Below are positions 48,318 to 62,500 of a stretch of DNA of 64,000 bases, one piece after another. The translations under genes were made by a program, and so were the position numbers. Every line of letters begins with the position of its first letter. The stretch's first letter is position 1. The stretch spans positions 1 through 64,000 of the forward strand of contig JADHYX010000048.1 in assembly GCA_027604685.1 (NCBI GenBank). Direction: 5' to 3'. This stretch comes from Lobulomyces angularis (lineage: Eukaryota > Chytridiomycota > Chytridiomycetes > Lobulomycetales > Lobulomycetaceae). The notes under the pieces were generated by a model. That model was not told where the DNA came from, searched no databases, and saw only the letters and a program-made list of their open reading frames with translations.

Positions 48318-51127
48318 ATGTGTTTAAGACATAATGAAGCTACAACCTCTCTAGCAAAAAAATACACAGAATTTATTACTACAAAAAATAAGAAATTTCC
48401 TTCACGTCACATTTCAAAAGTTTTATCTGAAGACTTGGAAGTAAGGCAAATTTTACTTTTAGATGCTGATAAGTTAAGGTATTTAATTTTATTTTGAGAG
48501 ATATAATTTTGCATAACTTTGCAATTATTTATTTTTTTACAGGTTGGAGGAAGAATGGGAAGCTGTTACTGTATCTTTGAGGGGTGAAAAGGAATTAAAA
48601 GGAATAAAAATTATATCTGATTTTGGTGGAAAAGGTATCATTTACATTTTCTTATTTATTTTGTTCTTTGTCTTTAAAATGTTCAACTTTTTTATAATTA
48701 AAATTTTACAATTAAATTTATTTTGCTGTTTTAATCCTATAAATTATTTACTTTGAAAAATAAAAGATCCAAAAAAACAACGAGAAGATTCAAAACTTAA
48801 CTTACAAAGCAGTAAAGCACAGTTTAATAAAATCCAGATAAACAAAAATGAATCAAAATTAATGAGAGTACCTTTGATAATTTTACAAGAAAAAGTTGTC
48901 AGCAATTTAGTTTATTCGATTAAATCGTGTTTATTTTCTAATTCTAATATTAAGCTGTTGGAATTATCAGGTTTCCCTTTAACTGAAAAGTGTTTAGAAG
49001 TTTTGGAGAAGGTAATATTGTATTTTACATATGTTTTGACGAACAGTCGGAATTTTTTAGTCTTTACATGGAAATCGTTCTCTTACTACTTTATCATTGG
49101 CGAGAACCTCTATTGCTGACCGTGGAATTTCAAGTATTTTTTTTTTCTCATTTAAATTTTAAATTTCTGTCAGTTCTATTACGTGGTTTAAAGAACTCTG
49201 TTTCTCTTTCCCATTTAAATTTTTCTTCTTGTAATTTGACCTACAAATCAGCAATTTTACTTTCAGATTTGTTAAAGGTAATATAATTTACTTTTATGGT
49301 GAAAAGCTTATTAAGTTCTTTTTAGACTCATTCAGTAAGGCAACAATCTGAAGATTGGTCTCATACGCTAAGACTATATAGTAAACTAGAAAGTTCAAAG
49401 ATTGAATTTGTTAAGAAAAAAGGAATTAAAAGATTAAATTTATGTTGTAATAATTTTGGAAATCGTGGATGTGAAATATTAACTGAAACTTTAAGAGAGG
49501 AAGTTGGTTTGAAAGGTATTTCTGAATTTTTCTAAAATTTTTTTTTTTAATTTATAATTTTTGTAGTATTAGAGCTACAGTATAATAATGTTAGTGATTC
49601 TGGAGGAAGATTAGTGGAGCAGATGCTTTTTTGCAACAAGGAAATTCTTAACTTTGATCTCAGAAATAATTTAGTGGGTAATTTTAATTTTTTTCAAGAT
49701 GTTTAAACTTTTTTATTTATTTTACTTTTTTTTTTGTAAAGGACCAATATTGATGAATGTTATACAAAATTCGCTTACTTCCAATAAATTAAATTATAAT
49801 TTGAATAATTTGAACTTTTTGAATAATAGTAAAAGAGAAGTAACGCAATGATATCTTTTTTTATTTATTTTATTTGCCATAATAGAAAAGTTCTAGTTTA
49901 TCTCCGATTGATTTACCATTTGAACCACTAGATAAAAATGATCCCCTGAAAGAAACTTATATCAACTTCAATCTGAATGGCAAACGGCACTTTCACCAGA
50001 CTATTAGTTCCATTAATAAAAGAGTCTTACTTTATCAAAAAACACAAAGCGCTACTTCTCGAAATACGAGAACTTGCAATGAAAACAGCAGTGCCCTTAA
50101 AACAGGTTGTAAAAAATCACATCAAAATTTTGATTCAAAAACTTACGTAAGTTCAAACTTAATTGCAAACTCTGAACATTATTATTCTATTTTTCAAGAA
50201 TTGTGCATTCAGTCAAATTTCACCAATTATTTCGGAGAAAAAAAAAGAATCCGTAGACTTTAATGAAGATCAATTAGCTGTAATACCGAATGTTGAGTGG
50301 ATTCATGAGGATGAAAATTTTAACATTGACATAAATAATCTCCATAAAAATAATAGAAGATCGTTTGACAATGATGTGGAACAGAGTAAAGAAGACCATA
50401 CTTTAATATTCAATGGGCCATCTGAAAATCTGAAGCCTTTTTCATCAGATTTACGTTACATAAATAAATTCCATGAATCTAATATTGAAATAAACAGTTC
50501 GAAGTACCGACAGTCTGCACATGTCGGCAATGGAGATAACTATAGTACTGCTACATTACAAAGCTACAGCAAAAAAAATAATGAAAGTCATTTGGACAAT
50601 CGCGATGAACGCAAAAAAATTTTTGTGGATCAAAAAAAATTTAATAAGTATAATTTACAAAAAGAAAATTTAGATGATGTGGTAAGATATTATTTTAACA
50701 ACTTTATTAAATTTTATAATAGTTAAGTGATGAGGACAAAATATGGAGAAACATTGTAATAGAGAAGAATTTGGATACAATGGAAAATGACTTACATAGT
50801 TACAAATCTTCAGCCTGGGAAGATGGTGATCCATATTCTAAAGAAATTCTTAAAAGTAAATATATCCAAAATAATCCTGAGGCAACTGAAATATCCCGAA
50901 ATCATTCATTGAGACTATCTGAATTAGAAATTAGTGGAAAAGATGAAATACGTGAAAAGGAAAAATTAAAAGGCGATACAATAGAAAAAAGAACAAAAAA
51001 AAAGAGTAAAAAGGTTGCTAAACTTAGCACGAATGGCGAGGTTGATACGCTGCTAGATTTATTTGAAATAAGTTTAGGTACGTTTAATTTGCTGTTAGAT
51101 AAGTTAGAAGGCCAAAAAATAAAATAA
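48318..51127 (+). CDS. CEP78: Centrosomal leucine-rich-repeat protein CEP78
   Basis: LRR protein of centrioles and basal bodies; animal CEP78 works in centriole/cilium biogenesis. The start is taken at 48318 (MCLRHNEATTSLAKKY). Family landmarks in order: LLDADKLRLEEEWEAVTVSL, LKGIKIISDF, LKLLELSGFPLTEK-type LRRs, SLTTLSLARTSIADRGI, LLRGLKNSVSLSHLNFSSCN, the distinctive KTHSVRQQSEDWSHTLRLY block, KRLNLCCNNFGNRGCEIL, VLELQYNNVSDSGGRL and FDLRNNLVGPILM. These match the human CEP78 repeat order by memory of the family. The second half (from about 49900) is charged, Ser/Asn/Lys-rich and probably partly coiled, ending LLDLFEISLGTFNLLLDKLE. Eleven exons, about 735 residues, similar to the animal protein. 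It supports a centriole-bearing, flagellated life stage. Confidence 0.85.
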
Positions 51128-51328
51128 ATAAAATTTCCATAATTCGCAAAAAGATTCTTGAGTTTTCTAATTTTTAGTTGATTAGTAGTATAATTTTGTT
51201 TAATTATGATGTTGATTTCTACACAAAAAAAAAGTTTTAGATATATCTACAAATTAAAAAAAGAAAAATTGTGAATTAAAATTGACTGATACATGAGAAT
51301 AAAAAAAGAATTTGTGCAATAAAACTAA

Positions 51329-52410
51329 TTATTTTTTTTGCGGTGTTAAAATTCCTTCCAACTGAGTCTGTAAATTTCAGAAAGTTTAGTTAGTTAAATA
51401 AACATATAACCAAATTTACCTTTAATTGAATATTTGTCTTTTTCAAAAAGGCTATTTCCTCTGCATGTTTTCTCTCTTCCATAGCCCTTCTTTCAGTTTC
51501 TCTTTTTTCAACTGCCTCGCATTTTGCTTTTAATTCTAACACAGTTGTTTCTAATTGTCTTTTTTCTTCTTCTAATTCTTTTATCTAATTACATGTACAA
51601 TAAAAAATGGAATTTAAATACAAAAAAAAAAAAATAATTCATTACTTTATTTTCCATATCCGTTTTTCCTTGCTCAGCTTGTAAAGCTTTTCTCATACCA
51701 AAGGCAACGCTACTCTCATATAAGGTTTGATAAGCGGCTATAGACATGCGAATTTCATCCCGAACTCTTAAAAGTAAAAGTCCTCTTTCTTGACAACTAA
51801 TTGTTACTTCACGGATTAGTTCATCTAAAAATGTAAAAAAAAAATTAATTTTTCTACTTTCCATTCACTTAAAAAGTCATTTTGATGTATTGGTTACTCA
51901 CCAAAGCACTGACTGTATAATTCCCTTCGTACCGGACAAATACCGGTTTCTCTAGCTTGTCTTTTTTGAAGCATATGATCTAGTTGTTCCTGGATAAAAA
52001 ATTAAAAAAAATTATAAATTTTTTAGAATTAGATTATACTTGGAGATTAATGACGTCCAATCGAGTTGCTGGAGTACTTGAAACTTTCTGAATCCATAGT
52101 TGAGAATTTTCTTCCCATTCTCTATATAAAATTTAAAGGGTTTTAAAAATAGTATATACTTTATTTAAGATGAAAAAACTAAATACCTTGGAGGTAGTAT
52201 GGAATTTAAAATATCTTCAGTTTGATTTGGAGTCTTTGCTCTTCCTTTGTCATCAACTGGAGGTAGCTTCTTATTGGCATTAGGAAGTTTTTGATTTTTG
52301 ATATCAGAAGTTGGATTTACACCAGCTTTTGTATTTAGCTTATTTGCATCAATTCTTGAAACTAAAACTGGATTGTCATATTTGACCAGCGATTGTGAAG
52401 GTTGTAACAT
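51329..52410 (-). CDS. DNALI1: Axonemal dynein light intermediate chain (p28 / DNALI1)
   Basis: Subunit of the single-headed inner-arm dyneins of flagella, which binds the heavy chain together with actin (Chlamydomonas p28, human DNALI1). It reads MLQPSQSLVKYDNPVLVSR (family hallmark LVKYDNPVLVS), then TEDILNSILPPREW, TRLDVINLQEQLDHMLQKRQ, ETGICPVRRELYSQCFDELI, REVTISCQERGLLLLRVRDE and a C-terminal coiled coil (KIKELEEEKRQLETTVLELK) ending EGILTPQKK. Length is about 265 residues, as usual. Five or six short introns. It is convergent with CEP78 (201 bp between stops). Together with the dynein heavy chain upstream it indicates a motile flagellum. Confidence 0.95.
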
Positions 52411-53100
52411 TTAATATGTTTAAAAATGAAATATAAAATAAAAATTATTTGAAAATTTTATTTTAAAACTCCGCTGATGATTGATGATTGGTAAAAATTT
52501 TTTTAAAAAAAAAAAGACTTTGTTAAAAAATAAATTATAAAAAATGATATTAATTAATAAAAAATAATAAAGTTTTAAATTGATAGTAAAGTTTTGCATT
52601 GGTAATCTACTTTCCAGTTTTTCTTATTGTAGGTGAAATTTAAGTAGGTCTGTGAAATAAGAAGTTCAGCATTGAATTGAGTAGGTTTTGTATCGATAGC
52701 ATTTGTATTTCATTGCTTCAAAATTATTTAAGGTTTGTTGATATGATTTATGTGTATCATTGCAATTTTATATTTTATATTCCATTTTTAAAAAGCTCCT
52801 ATGACGTCACTGTTATACAAAAATTTTATAAAAAAAAAAAAAATTTAACTTTGCTTTCAAAAGATTAAGTTTACATTTAACCTCAGTATTTTATAGGTAA
52901 TTTACTTTCATGCATCGAAAAACTTTTGTTTGAAATAGTTCAATAAAACTCAATCGTCAATTCTACTTTTTTTTTTTTTTTTTTTGCAGATACAATTTTT
53001 TTTTTCCATTTACACTTCGAATCTACTGAATTTTATTTTTTTTTTAACTTTACCAATTTTTCAAGTATTTTTTTTAACCCATTAAAGTTTGGAAATTAAA
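52411..53100. other. Divergent intergenic region between p28 and DnaJ-X genes
   Basis: AT-rich with T-runs around 52964-52986 and 53036-53045. A few mixed-composition words occur at 52600-52760 but no RNA family is recognised and the open frames there look random. Confidence 0.4.
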
Positions 53101-54788
53101 ATGGTATCTGTAATTCAGTCGCGTAGACCAGGTCCGTTGTAATTGTTGAACCCAAGCACTCAGCTAACTTTTTTTTTTAGGTCCAAGTTCCCAAGCAAAA
53201 TGTAAAAAGTGTAATATATTAATGGAGTTTACAACCCCGACATTAGATTCCGCCCCTCTTAATTATAACGTGGAGTGCTTCAGCTGTTTAGAAGTTAATC
53301 AAATACCAGCTACAGCTGTTCATGGTCAGCATAAACGGCAATTTCAAAATTCTCAAACTAAACCATCTGCGACGAATCAATCACAACAACAGCAACAACA
53401 GAAGAAAAATGGAGGATTTAGTTTTCCGTCAAAAACTGGAACTGATGAAAACCCAAGCGACCTTGAATATTATGATTTATTAGGAGTAAAACCGACTGCC
53501 AAAGCTAGTGAAATAAAAAAAGCTTATTACGTCATGGCTATGGTATATGATTTGTTTTATTTAACTTGTTAACAATTCTTTTTTTTTTTTTATTTAATTT
53601 TTTTTCTTGTTAGAAATATCATCCTGATAAGAATGATGCACCAGATGCAGAGGAAAAGTTTAAAAAAATTTCAGAAGCTTACCAAAGTAATTTTTTTTTT
53701 ATTGTTTGTAAAAAATATTGTGTGGCTTTTTCATTTTTATGTGATAGACTATAGCGAAAAGAGCGGAAAAATAATTTCCTTTAAATTTTTTTGTTTAAAC
53801 CAAAATGTATTAATATTTTAATTTAGCACTGTATGATGCTGATAGAAGATCTCATTATAACCAATACGGAAAAGCTGCTCAAAATGAAAATACCTTCCAA
53901 GATCCACAAGAATTCTTTAAACAGCAGTTTGGTGGTGACAAATTTGTTGATTTAATTGGGGAGATATCAATAGGAAAAGATTTTAAAGATGCCTTAAGCA
54001 CAATGGGCGATGAAAATGGAGAGGGAAAAAAAGATATAGATTATGCCGCGAAGACTGAAATTAGAAATAAAAGAGTTAATAAACTTGCAGAGACTTTGAA
54101 AGATAGGTTAAGCAATTATACCGATGCATTTCCACAGACTGATTTAACAAATCTTCCAGTTGGGGGAACAATGGAAGAGCTATCAGCCTTCGCTATGCAA
54201 AGCTTTAAAAAAGAGGCAATTAAGCAGGCCGAATCACTTAAAAATGAATCCTATGGGCCTGAACTATTGTATTCTATTGGCTATACTTATGAATTAAAAT
54301 CTCAGCAGTATCTTGCGCTTATGGATGCTGAAGATGGTCCATTATTGCGTCGAGGTTTAGGATTTTTAAACAGAGGAGTAGGTGCATTTAGAGAAAAAGC
54401 CCACATCATGACTGAAACAGTTGGAACAGTAAAATCTGCTTTGGATTTACAAAAAAAGTTTCAAAGATTACAAGAAATGGAAAAAAAAAAGGAGGGTCAG
54501 GAAGCCTCAGGAGAACCTTATGAGACAGATATACACGAATCAGAAACTAGGCAAAGACTAGAGACTGAAGCAGCAACAAAAGGATTGGAGACGCTGTGGA
54601 GAGGATCCAAGTTGGAAGTCGAATCAGTTTTGAGAGAAGTATGTGATAAAGTATTAGATGACAAAACTTGTTCCAGAGAAATTTTGAGGAGGAGAGCAGA
54701 GGCTTTGAGCGTTCTTGGGAATATCTTTATGGACGTTAAAATAAAAGAAGATAACATGATAAAAAATAAAGAAAGCTCTAAACAATAA
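53101..54788 (+). CDS. DnaJ/Hsp40 chaperone with DNAJ-X domain and N-terminal CxxC pair
   Basis: Hsp70 co-chaperone. A small first exon (MVSVIQSRRPG) joins to PSSQAKCKKC. The two pairs CKKC and CFSC, about 28 residues apart, look like a zinc ribbon. A Gln-rich spacer leads to the J domain: DLEYYDLLGVKPTAKASEI, then KYHPDKN with the HPD tripeptide restored by an intron join, then ISEAYQ|TLYDADRRSHYNQYG. The remainder is the DNAJ-X region (FKQQFGGDKFVDLIGEISI, FAMQSFKKEAIKQAESLK, LYSIGYTYELKSQQYL, LGFLNRGVGAFREKAH and the C-terminal TCSREILRRRAEALSVLG), as in yeast Caj1/Djp1 and plant/fungal relatives, some of which act in peroxisomal import. About 475 residues. The N-terminal zinc-ribbon plus DNAJ-X combination occurs in fungi; class certain, cellular role not. 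Confidence 0.92.
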
Positions 54789-54880
54789 TATCATTATCAT
54801 TTTTTAATTTTATTTTTTATCACAAATTTTATAATAGTTTATTCTTTTATCTTTAATTGATTATCATTTTTTTTTTCATC

Positions 54881-54912
<32 letters not shown>

Positions 54913-55147
54913 TTTATACATAATATAAAATAGAATAATTGAAAAAAACAAAATAAAAATAACAATAAAAAATTAAAAAATAAAAAAAAATGAAAAATGT
55001 TAAAAAATGGTTTAAAAAAAGATAAGATAAAAATATATAATATATATATAAATATATAAAAATTGATGATATACTATTTTTTTTTTTTTTTAATATTCAA
55101 AACATTTTAAATATAATACATAAAAAAAAAAAAAAAGAAAAAACAAG
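54789..55147. other. Convergent intergenic region, homopolymer-rich
   Basis: Between two converging genes. Almost entirely A/T, with a T-run at 54881-54903, TA repeats near 55036-55060 and A-runs at 55122-55142. No feature beyond presumed 3' ends. Confidence 0.5.
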
Positions 55148-56865
<1,718 letters not shown>

Positions 56866-57823
56866 TTATAACTTTAATTTTTTTATTTTTTTTTTTTTTA
56901 ATTCTGTGATCTTAAAACAAAAAAATAAAAAAAAATAAAATAAGAAAATAAACTATTTCAAAAGAAATTATAAACGGTGTTTGATTTTATTAATTTATTA
57001 GAGCTAAAAAAGTTGAATTATTCGAGCTTGTTTTTAAATTACAAAACAAAAATTATTTTTTTTTTAAAGTTAAAAAAAAAATCAAAATATTATATAAGAA
57101 AACATTAAAATGAAATAGAAGATTTCCAAAATTTGTATTGAATGAGAATCATAAATTTTGAAAATAAATTTTGTTGAAGAGTTATTTTTAGGTAAATCTG
57201 CAAAATGTAAACCATACTAAATAAATTATCAATAAATGGATTATTTGTTTTTTGTAAAATTCCAATGCGTATTCAAGTAGTTAACTTCGTCATTCTCTTC
57301 TTTTAAACTAAAATTTAGTCTACGACTAATAATTGAAATATTTTCATATTAAGGTCAACATGCTTCATGTCATAAGTTGCAACTGTTTCTGAAGTAAATG
57401 ATTCTCAAGTTCTTTAGTAGTGTAGGATTCCACTCGAAATTTAGTTTTACAAAACAAAATATTTGATTTTCAGTTTACTTCATTTTAGATTAAAAAATAC
57501 CACCAATTTTTATCACCATTTCACAGTAAACAAATTAGAAGATTGATTAAATGAAATTAAAACTTCCTCCAACAGAGGAATAGTTGTTATTATTTACGGC
57601 TGAGTTCAAAAAAAAAATTTAATTTCAAAAAATTAATTTTTTTTTAAAACAATTTGTTTTTTATTTTTTATTTTTTTTTTTTTTTTTTTTTTGTTTGTAG
57701 GTTTATACATTTTTTTATTTTATTTTTCAGATCTTTCTGATACTTTTTTTATTTAAATAAATAATTAATTAAAAAGAAGAATTTTTTTTTTCTTTTTCAA
57801 CCTTTTTCTTGCGTTAAAATTCT
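56866..57823. other. Large divergent intergenic region
   Basis: 958 bp between the aminotransferase (-) and an unidentified plus-strand gene. The middle (57230-57560) has a more balanced composition than the flanking A/T runs but no open frame or known RNA motif. A T-run lies at 57670-57692. Confidence 0.4.
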
Positions 57824-59187
57824 ATGTCTTCTTTGTACTATCGTCAAAGAATTAACCCTACCAAAATAAATGACACCTTGACAAGAAGAAGAGTAAGCAT
57901 ATCTGATCTCTTGGACGATTATGAATCAAATGAAGCTGAAGAAGTCATCAAAGTATTATAATATTTTTTTTTTTATAAATTAAAACTTGAAACTAGTTTA
58001 GAGAAAACTTATTTCCTCAAAGTGAGTCAATGAAATTATCTTTTCATTCAAGTAGAAACAGTAAATCAGCTACTAGTAGTTCAGCTAGTACCATCAATAG
58101 TGTTAGAAAAAGTATAAAAAGTTTTGATTCACTTTATGATGAAATCAACAATTCCGTTACCTTTGATTTTGACGATGTAAAGGCTGATGATATGAATATA
58201 ATGGCAAATCTTTCTTTCAACTCAACTAAAAATTCCAAAGAAGGACTTAGTCCCAGTACTGCTTCTGGAAACTTAATTAACATGAATAACAACCTAGATA
58301 ATATCGTTGCTCCTGTTGAAAATAACAACTCTGTTAACTTTTCTATCAAAAATTTTGGAAAGAAATTTAGAAATTTTTTAAATATTAACGACAACTCCTC
58401 TACGCACAGTACCAACAGTAAAAAAAATATTTTTAATTTTTTTAAAAACAATCAGCCAAAAAATATCAGTCCCGAATTACCTTTAAGTGAAAGCAGACAT
58501 GTCGCCGCTGGTAAATACAATTCCTCTAAAAGTTTAGATTTGAATTCAAACGATAGAAGGAATTTTTTTGAATCAAGCAGTGAAGGAGATATTACTAATA
58601 ATAAGTACAAGAAAAAGATCAATTCAAACTCAAATAAAATGTCGCACAATAATAGCAACATATCCTCATCAAAAAACATTGACTCTTCAAAAGCATCAAA
58701 AGTTTCACATAACAAAATCGTAACATCTAAAGAAACTGACGAGTTAAAACATCTGGTTTATCAAAACAAAAAATTACAGCAAAAAAAATCAGTTCCTCAG
58801 CAATCATCTGTACCACAGGTTAGACAGCAAAATTACTTAAATCAACCAGTAACATACAACCAAAATTTACAAAACAAACTGTACCTAAAAAATGATAGCA
58901 TTAAATTAAACAAAAAACATTTTGATCAATCGCCTGTCTTAAAACCTAGAAAAAATTTTAATATGTGCAATGAAAAGGTTAATGCCAACACTATCAGTGA
59001 CATATCCGAATTAAAAAAGTTAAGAAGAAGGTCTAGTTTGCCGAAAAACTTCAATTTGACCATTGATACAGAAGTTAATAAAGAAAAAAAAACTGAAGAT
59101 GGTGCTAAATCTGGGGACAGTGATAAAACTTTATTTTTAAAAACCATAACATATAGTAGTTGGTTGGATATGGATATAGAATTTTAA
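57824..59187 (+). CDS. Unidentified Ser/Asn/Lys-rich protein
   Basis: Not recognised. The first exon MSSLYYRQRINPTKINDTL with RRRVSISDLLDDYESNEA joins through a 47-nt intron to FRENLFPQSESMKLSFHSS and then an uninterrupted second exon. About 425 residues, basic, dominated by Ser, Asn and Lys, with no membrane segment and little predicted structure apart from FSIKNFGKKFRNFLNIND, which could form an amphipathic helix. RRRVSIS and LRRRSSLPKNF resemble basophilic-kinase phosphosites, suggesting a phosphorylated adaptor. The C-terminus TITYSSWLDMDIEF is acidic and aromatic, unlike the rest, and could be a short peptide-binding motif. Single-gene context between an aminotransferase and a ubiquitin ligase gives no clue. 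Confidence 0.68.
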
Positions 59188-59597
59188 CAAAAAGATTGAG
59201 AATGTGCTTCTATTTTTATCTTATTTATTTATTATTTTGTTTTCTATAAGTTATATATATAAATTTAGTAGTTTTCCTTTTTTTTTTTTTTTTAATCCAA
59301 CTTGTAATTATTAGTAACATAAATATTAAGAAGTTTATCATTTCAGTAATAACTATAGAAAACAAAAAAAGTTTTTAAGAATTGAAATTTTCTAAAGTGA
59401 CCATATAATAAATTTTGAATTATTATTAAAATTTATATAAATAATAATATTATTCACTTACAACTATTAATTTTTTTTAATAAATTTATATAAAAAAAAA
59501 AAAATAAGAAGTAAATTGTACTTAAATTTGTTAAAATAAAAAAAGATTTTTAAAAAATTTTTTTTTTTACTTAAAAAAAATTTTTTTTTTTTTTTGA
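59188..59597. other. Intergenic DNA before the UFD4-like gene
   Basis: A/T-only stretches with T-runs at 59277-59294 and 59561-59595, directly before the start codon. Nothing else is recognised. Confidence 0.45.
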
Positions 59598-62500
59598 ATG
59601 AAAAGAAAGAGAAGTAATAAAACAGAAGCTACAAAAGAAGTTTTAGATTTTACCCAGCAACAACAACAGCAACTACAACAACGACAAAATATTATTACTT
59701 CTGAAGAACCATTTACCACTGAAGAACTTTCTTTAAAAAAAAAGAGAAAATCTGAAAGACTTGCAAATAAAGAGTTAAATAGAAAACTTTTTTTGAAATC
59801 TAATTTATCGAAGTCATCTATGGAAGATTCAAATTCAAACAACTTTAATCAAAAGGAGCAGAAAAAGTTAAGAAAAACTAAGAAGCCCACAAATTTTCAA
59901 AAAAAAAATAACCAACTCTTTCAGCATAATCAAACTGACGCTGATAAAAGTAGTAGCTCCCAATACCAATCTCTAAAAGAGAAGCGCAAGAGCGACTCTT
60001 TATTTATACCTAACATCGCTTGTAACACTGAGGTTCAATCTCCACTAGAAAAAAAAGGCGAAAAAGCTAGCAATTCTAAAAACTTAAACATTAATATGAA
60101 TACTAATAATAAATTAAATAATACCTTTTTAAACCAAACGTTAATCGATAAAGAAGACTCTAGTTCTGATACAGCTAATGTGGAGAAGCAAAGTAATTTT
60201 GAAGATTTTGCTTCTTCTCCTTCAAAAAATTTTAAAACTTCAATGGAAAAGCAGGAGCAAATAACATCTACAATTTCCACATTGATGCACCTTTCTAGGC
60301 AAAATCATTCCAGTTTTGAGTTGAAATTGAAGGAAATACAACAAAGCCTGAAGAGTGAAGAATCTTCTCACGAAAAAATGATAGCATTACAGGAATTAAA
60401 TGACATTTTGTCAATGGCCACTGGTAGGTTATTCAATATTATTGCACGAAAACTAAATAGTTCCTTATTAAACAGAGGATATGTTTATTGGCTCTAGAGC
60501 TAATGGCTTTAATCTGGATGATATTATTAAATCCACTTTAAGCATTTTGAAAGGAGATTCAGGTATTGTATTGATAAATGAGTTATAAAATTTATTTTTA
60601 TTTTTAGACACGATGGATTTTCCCTTAGAATTTCAATTTGAGGATGACGATGGTTTTGGACAATTGGGAAGTTTAACTCAAGAATTGATGTTACTATCTT
60701 GTCGATGTTTATCAAATTTAATTGAGGCATTACCGTCATCAATTTCTCAAATCGTTCATCAAAAAGGAGTAAAAATTTTGGTTCAAAAATTAATGAACAT
60801 TCAATATATTGATTTGGCTGAACAAGTTTTACAAGTTTTGTTTAAAATCAGTGTTGAATTTCCTGGTGTGATTGTTAAAGCAAATGGTTTGGTTGCCTGC
60901 TTGCAATATATCGACTTTTTTAGCATTCACGTTCAAAGGACTGCCATCAGCATTGCTGCAAATGGTATTAGTTAAATTAATTTTTTAAATATGTAGAACA
61001 TTTTTATTTTTAGCTTGCAAGGGTTTGCCATCAGTTGTATCTGGAGTTAGTTCTCCAGATGATGCCGTTAATGGACTGGAGCAAGTGTTTAAAACCTGTA
61101 AAGAAATTATTCCCATTTTAGAAGGACTTTTAAAGCATTCAGATCAAAAGTTAAGTGAACAAACTGTTAGATGTTTAAGCAGAATGATAGATTGGTGTGC
61201 TACACACGAAAAGAAGTTGGAAGAATTAATACCGTCATCCCTACTTGAAATTTTAATCCAACTTATAAACGTTGAGGATTCTTCATCTCTTACTTTCATA
61301 TATACCGATTTAGTTAAGATTCTAGTTAATGTTGCTAAATGCTCTGCAAAATTGGGTAAAATTTATTATCTTTTCTTTTTGTTTTTTATAATTATGTGAT
61401 ATCAGCTTTCAAATTAGTTCAAGAAAATAATATATTTTCAGTTATTGAAAATATTTTTACCGCTGGAGAAGTTTCCAAACTTGGGTCTACCGAATTAAAA
61501 GATAAAAAGCAACAGCATCTTTTGCAGAGTTTAATGAAAGTGGTTGTAAATAAACCTGTGGATCAGATTTTAGAATTACTCTGTTTAATATCGGAAATTT
61601 TACCAGCACTCCCAAAAAAAAATTATTGGAATTTCAAACCTTCTCCTGTAGACAATTCTACAAAGTTTTCCCCTTTACATATACCGGTTGATTCATTAAA
61701 TTTGCCGAATAAAAATACCAGTGATGAATCGCCTGCTTTACACGTTGGAGATATTGAAAGTTCAGTAACTCTATCAAAATCAGCTACAGTCAAAAATCAT
61801 ATGACTTCGTTTGAAAAAATCGAAGAAAAAAAGTTAAATTTGTTAAAATCGTCACCATTGCTTCTGAATAATTTTTTAGGAAAACTGTTACCAATCCTTG
61901 TATCAGTTTTCTCCACAACAGTTAATGCTAATATTAGATTAAAAGTACTGGAATGTGTTTTAAAAGGGTGTTGGTATGCCTCAGGAGGGAACTGCGAAGG
62001 AAATTTGATTATTGTTGAAGAATGCAAAGAATTTCAGGAAACTTTCGTGAAAGTTTTAGGCCTAGGATTTGCAAAATTTATATCTGACTTAATTGTATTT
62101 AGGGAAAGTGCATTTAATCTGTCATTTTCAGCTGTCAGAGAAAATGAAAAAAAAGAGGCTTTACAAATGGTTTCTGGTGGTGTTTTACTAACTGACATTA
62201 TAATGAAAAGTTGCGGTCAAAACTGCATTAAATTATTGGCCAGAGAAGGAGTCTTTATTGAAATTAAGAAAATGTTAATATCTATTCAAATTTCAATTAA
62301 CTCTCTTTCCCAAGACACTACAGAAACTAATGTCGTGGATAGCTCCACTTCTGAATATAAAACAAAAGGAATTTCTAACAACAATGTAAACGATCTTTCC
62401 TCCAACTTAAAAAAAATAATAGATAAGAAAGAAGCCATTGATAATTCCCTAATACCAGACGATAATGTTGACAGCCTTAAAGAAATAAAAAAGTTAATAG

